From: Rhabdophis nuchalis
Lineage: Eukaryota; Chordata; Lepidosauria; Squamata; Natricidae
Assembly: GCA_039707465.1 (NCBI GenBank)
Contig: CM077644.1
Location: 184,462,962 to 184,526,961, forward strand
DNA: 64,000 nucleotides
Direction of reading: 5' to 3'
The notes beneath the pieces are model-generated. The model saw nothing but the letters and a program-made list of their open reading frames with translations. It was not told the DNA's origin and searched no databases. Shown piece by piece: positions 55,696-64,000 of this stretch; positions within the stretch are counted from its first letter, which is position 1, and each line of letters begins with the position of its first letter. Made by a program: the position numbers and the translations under genes.

Positions 55696-55819
55696 AGTCC
55701 AGATTTAATTAAATAACATTGAGCAACTTAAACCACACAATTTTGTGGCAACAAATATATTTATTCAGCCCCTAGATCAGAAGTTCTTGGGGAAGAGCAT
55801 TTAAAGGAAAATTAATTCA

Positions 55820-56631
55820 TCTATATAAATAAAAAGTTAACTATGAGTTTGTTCAAAACCGCTAATCTCAGAAACTACTGCACCAATCACAACCAAATTT
55901 TCACACAACGTTCCTTACAAGTGCAGCACCAATGATGTGTACAGATTGTGTGGATGGCACACCGGTGCCAGGTACACACCACACAAATGTAAAACTGCAG
56001 CTCTTCTATGTGTTTCCCTCACTTGCTCATTCGCCCCTCCCCTTCGTGGCCCCTTGCACGTCACTTGCACGAGCAGTGGAGTGGTCTGCGTCACATCCGT
56101 GACAGTCGCCTCCTCAGTGGCCTCTCTCTCTTCCTCCTCCTCCTCTGCTGCCACCCCTCCACCAACTCCCCCCCCAAGGCCACTGCCAAGTCACAAGCCT
56201 CTCCGCTGCCGCCACCACTGCCACCACCCCCTACGCCAACTACCTCCCCCAAAAGGCCACTGCCGAGTCAGCGGCCTCTCTCTCCTCTCTCTCTAGTTAG
56301 GTAGGTAGAGGGATAGAGGGAGAAATACAGTAGGTATGTAGGTAGGTAGGAAGAGGGATAGAGAGAGAGGGAGAAATACAGCAGTTAGGTAGGGGGATAG
56401 AGAGGGAGAGAGATAGAGAGCGGGAGAAATACAATTGGTAGGTAGATAGGTAGAGGGATAGAGAGGGGGGAAGAAATACAGTAGGTAGGTAGGTAGAGTA
56501 AGAGAAGGAGGGGAGGGAGAGGAAGGGGAAACCGAGGTAGAGAAGGAAGGGGGTCGCTGAGAGGGTCTATGAGGGGAAACTTTTTCATTTAACCAAACTT
56601 GGCCACAGCAACGAGTGGCAGATACAGCTAG
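55820..56631 (+). mobile_element. Non-autonomous Helitron-like element, copy 2
   Basis: Preceded by A, starts TCTATATAAATAAAAAG, ends CTAG (56628-56631) followed by T. The GCCAC/GTGGC hairpin (56602-56606, 56615-56619) is 9 nt from the end. The 5' sequence CGCTAATCTCAGAAACTACT GCACC is shared with copy 1. The interior differs: CT/GC-rich sequence with short repeats (AAGGCCACTGCC..AGTCA..GCCTCTC twice at about 56177 and 56254) and a TAGG-rich subterminal block. ORFs of 98-119 codons are low-complexity. Confidence 0.68.
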
Positions 56632-59600
56632 TTCATATATAGATTGATTTTCAGGAAAAGTTGAAATACCTTAAGGATAATTTGTTGGAAATGTGTTTTC
56701 AGAGCCACAGATTCTTCATGACCTTAAATCTTAGTGACCAGAAGAAGCAGTAAAGTACAAAGCAGTGTTGATCAATTTCAGCAATGTTAAAATGTATGGA
56801 CTTCAATCCGCTAGAACTCTCCAGGCAGCATGACTCTAATTTTATTATTGAATATGCATATACCAAACAGGAAATATTTTTAATGTGTTTTTATTCAAAA
56901 TTAAATTAACTCAAAAAAAAACACTGAAAAGGTATATACAGCTACATCAATACTGGTCTTCTGAAGTTACTAACAGGCATCCATGAGGCTACTCATAATT
57001 GACTTTAATATATCATATTTTGAATAGCTTGACAATCATGGATCACAACAGAAAATGAGTGATAAAATGTGATGATTCAGTACCATTTGAAATATTGCCA
57101 GGAGTGGAAGAAAGACATTATCGTTGCTCAATAACCTGTAAGGTTTTATCCAGCTTTTATAGAAAATGTAACATGGAGGTCCATGCACCAGATCCAATGA
57201 ACTTTAGCTACAAAATTTGCTATTAGAAGCAAATACAGGCATGCCTGTTTTTATCTTGGTATTTGGTGACATTGCAATTAAGTATGTTGTCGGGCATTTT
57301 TCCATTTCTCAGGTTATGTAATGTGGCAAACAAGATTTTGTTTTATTTTATTTTTTAAAAAAAATACTCTAAATAAGAAGAGGAGAGAGAAGATTTTAAT
57401 CAATACAAGGAAGGACTTGGATCTTGATAAATGAGATTGTTTTAGGGATATCTTTGCAGATGGGTATAGAAAATAATCTCCTAAAATGTACATAATCTAA
57501 TTTCCATCTAATGGAAAAATAGGAATATTTATTTTCAACTTTGCTTTTGCCTTATTGATATGCAATGCATCTAAAGATGAAAGGAAAATGTATGTAAGAA
57601 AAAGAAGATGAAATTATGGAAATGGAGATGGAGGAGGAGGAGGAGGAAGAATTTTGGCCACTATTACAATTGGGCATCCATCCATCCATCCATTCATTCA
57701 TAGAGATTGTAAATTCTTCCAAAGTATACATGTACATTGATAAATCAGATAATTATACAGACAAATGTTATCTAGGTTCTGTTTTTGGAGGAAGCAGACA
57801 TTGGAAAGATAAAAGAACAAAATAGTAATTGTAAAAACTAGAGATTGGATAAAGATTGGATGAACAATGTAACTAAAAGTTGAAATAACTGGAACCTGGA
57901 CCTGAAAACAAAAAACAAACAATGAGCAATAGAGCATTCTTAATGCATAACTTAAACAATGCCAAGCCTTTTAAAAGACATTCTGGTTGAGAATTAGAAA
58001 CACATTCCAATTATCCCTGTCCTTTGAGATAGCCTTCCTTCCTATAATTAGCTTTGATGTCACAATTGACTACTATGAAGACAAACTTGTCAAGATTCAG
58101 CCAAATGCAATCACAAAACAAATAATGACCATTATTTCCAATTGTCTTCTAAAGAGGACGCTGGAATGTGAGCAGCATTATGGACAGCACACAAGAAAAG
58201 TCATAATGGAGAAGCAAATTTAAAATGGTCCAGGCAAGATGCATTGTTTCCCAATCTTTGCAGACCAGGACTAAAGGAATGCCACATCTCCAACATCCTT
58301 GCCCTGAATAAAAATAAAATAAAATAAAGTAAGGAAATTGTACTTACACACACATACACACAGCTTTGAAAAAAAAATGTGATCAGTTAAAATGGGAAGC
58401 TATTCTCCAGATGCATTGACCCAAGAAGTGATCAAATGGGCTGAATCCACAAATAAAGGACTTACAAATAGTATTAAGCAAAGATCTTAGCAGAATAAAA
58501 ATACAAAGCAGACATTACAGTACTATCTTGACTTTCAGGAAGGGCAATACTGTTATGCTGCCTCTTTCTTCAAGTTACCTGATAAAGAAGTGACTTAATC
58601 ATTTTAGGAAATTCTAACCAGCGAGAGAAACATTTTTAAAAAATCTCAAGAAATTGCCGCTCAAAGTGAAAAATTAATCATCGTAGTAATTGGACAAATT
58701 GGTTCTTCCTCATTGATTTTAAATTGCCAGGAAGGATGTGGCTTGAAGATTCTAGCGTTTAATCAGATTTCTTGGGACCTCAAATGAATGTTTAAAGAGG
58801 CCTGTGCAACTTAAGGAGACAATGCCATTTTTAGCTTGTCTGCATATGTATATTCGAAATACACTCTTTTAAAACTATAATGAATTGAATTGACCATTTA
58901 TTATGGCCAAAGTTCCCAAGAACAATATAATAACAATGAAGGAAAACAGCATGTATGTTGAAGTTTCAAGGAAACAAATCATTCATAAAAAAATACAATA
59001 TCTATTTACTACTAAAATTCTTGTTGTCATTACCATTAACTGGGCGAAAGAGGACAACCATTTTTGAATTAAGAACTAAGGTACTTCCATTGGGCTGATT
59101 CACATAATGTGTCCAAAATTCAGAATCCATGATGCCCAAGGGAATAAAATTTGGGAAAGTTGTGTTGTTTCAGGTTGCTGCTGTGGTTGAGCTGCTGTGG
59201 TTGAACTGCTGCCACCGTCACATGGTGCTTTTGAATAGCATCTCACAGTTTTCCAGCCAGTCTCACAATCCCTTGCTCCCTCACCCACCCAGCAGCAAGG
59301 AATTGCCTCACCATGTGACTTTTAAAGCAGGAACAAAATTTAAGGTGGATGAAGGTATGCCTGAATACTTTTATTGCTTTGCATGCCCCTTATCTGGCAC
59401 ATGAAATATCTTTGTTTGTGAACTCAAAGCTCCCTCCTGTGTGTCTTCATGATAACCTTGCAAGGTAGGTTGGACTGAAAGTTATCAAGTGGACTGCTGC
59501 AGTTGCAGATGAGGTAAAAACTGGATCTCTGTAGCAACAGCCAAATAACTAAGCATGATACCTTAGTCCTTGCCTATCCTGTTTCCTTTTTCAACTGCTT

Positions 59601-61433
59601 CCTATTCTAAAACTGAGTGTAAACCAGCTCCTCCTTCAACTAACAGAAACCAAGTAGACCAGTCCTGTTCTAGCTCCCACAAGGTCATGTGATCCTATTT
59701 TTAAACTATCACTGACCACAGGGATTCTAAACTGTTCTGAGATAAAAATGCCAATATACAACATTGTACAAAACAAATAAATTAAATTAATAGTGCTTAG
59801 CTACATAGAATTTGCCATTTAAAAGCTGAGGGAATCACATCTCCCAAATCCAACTGCATACTTTGTGTGCCTTTCAAAGAAATGTGATCCTGTCACTTGA
59901 TCTTGTAAAGCATAAAACAAAAGTTTCATTACAATTGTTTTTCATGTTGCAGTCAATCATCCTGTATAAAGTTTATACTTTACACAGGGCCATCTCAATT
60001 CTTTCACGATTATCTTGAGAAATCAATCTGGCTCTATGTAAATAATTTCTTTTCTATCAAAGAATGGACCTGACAGTCAGGACATTGTTTCTTGTTTAAT
60101 AGCATAAAGGAAAAGAGAAATAAATGGAATGTGGCCTTTATGTCTACACGAATTTACCCAACTCCTCAGAGCATATCAATAGTGCCTAGATATATTGTGT
60201 GGACTGACAGATGTGAATTACGGTGTACATATGCAATAGTGGTGAATACGTATGGTGTACATAGTTACAAATGGGTTCTGCTTTCATTTATTTTTTGAAG
60301 TAGACTTTTGTTTGTCACTAACTTGTAGATATTTATACCATGCCATCCATGGGACAAAGCTTTTCTTAAAATGGACAGGAGAAGATTGCAGCAAACTTCG
60401 ATGTTCTTTTCATGTATAACAGAACAATGAGATTTCTAAATGGTAAAAAAAAACCTCTAAATCAACAGCAATGACCTCAATTTACTTTTTAAAAAAATCT
60501 ATTGGGTTACTGGGGGAAAATGATTCTTTGATTGATTGAGTTAAGTATCAGCAGCAGAATTCTGTTCCCACTTGTACTTTGTTTAGAATTGCAGTTGCTT
60601 GAATAAATTGAGTTCAAAGAAATGAAGATTACAAATGTGACCACCTCTGCTCAAATTAAAGTGAGCAGAATTGAGTCACAAAGATATCAGTCAGACGAAT
60701 CTTCATGCTTCTATTCTTACACGCTCAAAAAACAACATTAGGTTTCTCATTGCTTGCTTATTCTGTTGTGGAAACCAGTTTGCACCAACAATGCTTTTGT
60801 ATTTTGATATGAGCAGGCAGGCGTGTGGCGGTAACTAGTTGTATACAGAAAAAGGCATCTGTCATTTCTGTTTTTTCTCTATATTTATTTCCACATGAGC
60901 TGCAATCCCAGAAACGGCTACTGGCTCCCCATATGCATATGACATCAATGAAATATGACTGCATCAGACATTATTTCACATTGGCTTTTGTTTGTTTGTT
61001 GCTTGGCAGAGGAGGAAGGAACATATTTGTTAGGATAACAAAGGGTTTTCTCATCTTCTTTAACTGAGATCTCAATCTAGACCTTTGTTGTTGGTTTTTT
61101 ACTTCTTCCATGAGTAATGCCAGTCCCTTAGGAATACTTCAAAGAAACTTAGTGCTCAATTAGAAAAAAATAGTGACCACAGGGCATCTGATTCCCCCAA
61201 TATTACTAAAAGTAAACCCTGAATGATGTGCTACCATGCTGATATCTCTATTTACTTGCACGCCCAAAGAATAGTGCTGTTCCATAGTAGTTCCAATCTA
61301 TAAACAGGTGACAGATATAGGAGTTTGGCTTCCTATCAGTGTGATAAACATCATGAGAAAGCTATACTCTAACCATGTATATCATACACTTGGTAACTAG
61401 CTGATCCAAGAGAAAGACTTAGGCATACTATAA
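56632..61433. other. Long interval with no gene seen
   Basis: About 4.8 kb of unique-looking AT-rich sequence. Only small repeats seen: GGA-rich at about 57625-57645, CCAT/CATT runs at 57677-57700 and AAAT runs near 58310. ORFs up to 91 codons have no recognised domain. Confidence 0.55.
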
Positions 61434-61784
61434 TGTTGTGGCCCAGCCGGCTCCGGATAAGCTGCTGATGGATTCCTCTACTGAGTCAGCTCTGGAGGAG
61501 GAAACCCAGTTTGTCCCGGATGTCAGGCTAATGATTGAGAGGAGGCAATTAGCAGAACAACGCGATCGGAGAACATCAGTATCAGCTGCCTAATTGCCTG
61601 GCCCTTCCCAAGAGGCTTTAAAAGAAATCCTCTGTGAAGAGTAGGTTTGCAGGAAACAACAGAGAAGCTACAGAGTTGGAGAATTGTGTCGTGTAATCTT
61701 TCAGTCTAGTTCAGGTTAGTTCAGGCAAGCCCCAAGTAGCAGTCCGTCTAGTTAATTATCTTGTGAAGGGAGGGAGTCAGAACA
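61434..61784 (+). mobile_element. Solo LTR with 6-bp TSD
   Basis: 351 bp from TGTTGTGGCCCAGCCGGCTC to GGGAGTCAGAACA, flanked by CTATAA on both sides (61428-61433, 61785-61790). TGTT...AACA ends and a TATA-like CTTTAAAAG at about 61615 support an LTR. Six-base duplications are typical of some endogenous retrovirus groups, but no internal region is present to classify it. Confidence 0.8.
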
Positions 61785-61790
61785 CTATAA

Positions 61791-62752
61791 GTTGGTTTCA
61801 ACCAGGTCATTCAGCTGTTGACAGGTGTCTTGCACCCTAACCATTCTTTTGATTCTATCAGGGTTTACTCTATGCTGCCTTCTTTGATCTGAAGGTGGCT
61901 TTTGACTGAAGGCTATGAAGGAAGTTCACCTCTTTTAATGATCACCTGCTCCTCCCACTGAAAATGAGGCTATAGGAAGCTGCATCAGTTTCTCACAGAG
62001 TGGCAACCTGACAGACACAATATGAATGATGCTTTTCCTTTGAAGTTATTGGCCCAGCATCATTGGTTTACTATTGTCTTCTTTTGTGGAGTATCTGTAA
62101 TGACTCCTCTCCTAGCTTAAGAAAGTAAAAACTCTTGAAGCAGAATGGTAATCCATTAAAGGCAAAGTAGCATCTGAAAGCCTTTCGGCTATGCAAGTGG
62201 GGTTTTACTGATAATGACCCCTCCCTTCTGTCAAAATGCAGATTCTAGCCAATACACAAGTGTGAAACTGTTCTCCTTGATTCTCCTGCCATGAGAATCG
62301 AATACACCCTACATTCCCATGACTATCTCTAGTTTGACAATATAGCTAGATATTCCACATGGCCATCATAAACATTCCTCCAGAGATGTTGGGATCCTCT
62401 ATCTTTCTGGCAACAGGAAACCAGTCATAAATCTCAGTTGTTGTAGGTGCTGTTAGTAATTTAACTCCAAGCCCCCCACTCCTCCCAAATGAATGGCAGA
62501 TCACGTAAGGGGTCTGACAGTATCATTGATAGCTTTATCATATCAGTGATGGATCAACTTCCAGGATTTTCCTATATCACTGTTACCCAATAAAAGAGTG
62601 TGATTGGTTTATCTGGGCATCTATGATAACCTTCAGGTCTTGGGTAAGCTTGCTGGGAGTATATACTCTTGCCATTCAGTCCCAAAAGTTTTTGCTCATT
62701 CATTTGAGAAATCCATTTTTGGAACTCAGACCAACCCAAAGAGGGTTTTAAT
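61791..62752. other. Interval with no gene seen
   Basis: No recognised coding or repeat sequence. Confidence 0.5.
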
Positions 62753-63017
62753 CAGTGGTGGGTTCCAGATCCCATTGCAACCTGTACAATGTAATGGGGC
62801 CTGGTGAATGAATGTGTGCAGCACATGCGCAGACATGCGCAGCACACACAGTGTATTTACCGCCCGTTATGCTGCATGATGCCTCCACGATGCTCCATCT
62901 GCTCGGTGGAGTGTTACGCAGGCGCCATATGCTCCATGCGCATGCACGGAAGCCCAAAAAACCTCAAATACTGGTAAGGAGCAAGGGCAGGCAGGTACCA
63001 GTCGGAAGCCACTACTG
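62753..63017. mobile_element. hAT-type MITE with perfect 8-bp TSD
   Basis: 265 bp with imperfect inverted ends CAGTGGTGGGTTCC and GGAAGCCACTACTG. GTTTTAAT flanks both sides (62745-62752, 63018-63025). The interior is CpG-rich (CACATGCGCAGACATGCGCA). Confidence 0.9.
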
Positions 63018-63025
63018 GTTTTAAT

Positions 63026-63574
63026 GAAGGTTTAAGATGACTATGACAATTTTAAAATGCCAGTTTAAAGGAAATGATATATGAACTGTTCCTAGATGAC
63101 TGACAGCTGGCTGGTTTTTTAATAAAGAAAGTTAAATGTCACATTTTAAAGTTCAAACAAAATAAGGCATTGTGCTTAATCTCCAGCGATACAATGTGAT
63201 TGTGTCACAATTTTTTCTTCAATAGGTAAGTCAGCACCCATACATGATTTTGGTATTTGAAACAAGCCTCTAGTTGCAAGCATGCTTGGCTAAACATCTA
63301 TTTTAAATGCATAATTATAGAGGAAATAATTATAGAGTACTTGAAAGAAAACTCTAGCTGAGACTGTCAAAATAGGAAATAGATAGTTCCATTACATGTA
63401 GTGGCAATGTTTAGAAGGAAACAAAAAGGAGAGAGAAAAATCTAAATTGTGAGCATAATATATACACATCGCATAATCTTGCATGCCAATTGTGATGTTA
63501 AAATTGAAATAAAACATCACTTGTGACTTTGTTGTAAGAATATTGTTCAGATGACATAAATGAGGTATCTATTT
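63026..63574. other. AT-rich interval with no gene seen
   Basis: No recognised features. Confidence 0.5.
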
Positions 63575-63638
63575 ATCATATATATATACATATATACATA
63601 TACATATACACATACACATACACACACACATATGTTTT
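63575..63638. repeat. Compound (TA)n/(CATA)n/(CA)n microsatellite
   Basis: ATATATATACATATATACAT through CACACACACATATG. It follows the minus-strand 3' end of the element at 63639, in the same position as (TA)n relative to 18689. Confidence 0.95.
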
Positions 63639-63900
63639 CGTAGATTTTCACGGGTGTAGGTATGCTGGCATTGCTGGCTTCGGGGATTTTCCCATGTATA
63701 TAGCATGGAGATGTTATTGCAACGTTTCGGCAAGATCTCACTTGCCATCATCAGGCAGGCTTCTGTCTGTGACTGCGTCACAGTCACAGTCAAAGACAGA
63801 AGCCTGCCTGATGATGGCAAGTGAGATCTTGCCGAAACGTTGCAATAACATCTCCATGCTATATACACGGGACAATCCCCGAAGCCAGCAATGCCAGCAT
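63639..63900. mobile_element. Inverted pair of retroelement ends with hammerhead-like cores (Penelope-like?)
   Basis: Arms at about 63662-63770 and 63792-63900 are inverted copies with few differences, meeting at GACTGCGTCACAGTCACAGT. Each arm carries CTGATGA, one extra U, helix GGCAAG/CTTGCC, GAAAC (plus-strand copy 63808-63838; the other on the minus strand). The minus-strand copy continues to CACCCGTGAAAATCTACGAA, AACATAT, the same 3' end as at 18689. The long frames across this region (142 and 86 codons) follow the palindrome and microsatellite and are not called. Confidence 0.55.
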
Positions 63901-63950
63901 GTATGTATGTATGTATGTATGTATGTATGTATGTATGTATGTATGTATAT
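63898..63950. repeat. (TATG)n microsatellite, about 12 units
   Basis: Follows the right arm of the palindrome directly, as short-repeat tails follow the other copies of this element. Confidence 0.95.
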
Positions 63951-64000
63951 GTAATTGTTTCACAACAACCTGTTATTAGGCCCCAATTAGGCAACACAGC

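Noticed and set aside
63569..63997. 142-codon minus ORF
   Set aside because: It spans microsatellite, palindrome and microsatellite; its apparent complexity comes from the two inverted copies.

Overview
This window looks like non-coding, transposon-dense DNA from a squamate reptile, most likely a snake. The basis is its repeat content: snake-type CR1 LINE 3' ends (one followed by an (ATTCT)n tail), tRNA-derived SINEs with a Bov-B-like 3' end (Sauria-SINE type), L2-like LINEs with a hairpin plus short-repeat 3' end, hAT-type MITEs, a GATA (Bkm-type) microsatellite, and many other long microsatellites. The species call is inference from repeat families recognised by eye. I found no convincing host protein-coding exon, rRNA or functional tRNA gene. 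The only intact long reading frame that resembles a real protein belongs to a retrotransposon.

Layout. 0-4 kb: a Helitron-like element (minus strand) carrying (CCTA)n and GC-rich inverted modules, a GATA array, and an L2-like LINE inserted in a MITE. 5-14 kb: a CR1 end, a (CCT)n array, a tRNA-headed SINE with a CR1-like tail, a palindrome with hammerhead-like motifs, an L2-like reverse-transcriptase fragment, and MITEs. 14-20 kb: a (GAG)n array, a SINE inside a SINE, and an L2-like 3' end joined through (TA)n to a second hammerhead-like element and two 338-340-bp tandem units containing a tRNA-like Pol III promoter. 22-33 kb: hAT MITEs with exact 8-bp target-site duplications (TSDs), a SINE/hAT/filler composite, a solo LTR between a CR1 end and its microsatellite tail, a perfect 135-bp palindromic MITE, and an L2-like LINE inside a SINE.

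34.8-37.6 kb: a 2,190-bp hAT-type element with an exact 8-bp TSD, inserted in a CR1 fragment and carrying tandem repeats and a CpG-island-like block. 40.1-42.15 kb: an L1-type insertion with a 19-bp TSD, an A tail, a CpG-rich 5' UTR and an intact 282-aa ORF1 but no ORF2, so it resembles a mammalian HAL1 ('half-L1'). 47-48 kb: an LTR plus the C-terminal end of what may be an R4/Dong-type LINE. 48.7-49.1 kb: (CT)n and CR1. 52.2-55.7 kb: a decayed L1 ORF2 with CR1 inserted in its 3' UTR. 55.8-56.6 kb: a second Helitron-like element. 61.4 kb: an LTR with a 6-bp TSD. 62.75 kb: a hAT MITE with an exact TSD. 63.6-63.95 kb: a third palindrome with hammerhead-like motifs.

No operon or pathway is present. 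The relationships between elements are parasitic and chronological. SINEs probably depend on LINE machinery, MITEs on autonomous hATs, and the ORF1-only L1 on an L1 ORF2 supplied elsewhere. The nested insertions give a relative order of activity. The strongest leads are the ORF1-only L1, the repeated association of hammerhead-like motifs with inverted pairs, and the CpG-rich cargo of the 2.2-kb hAT element.
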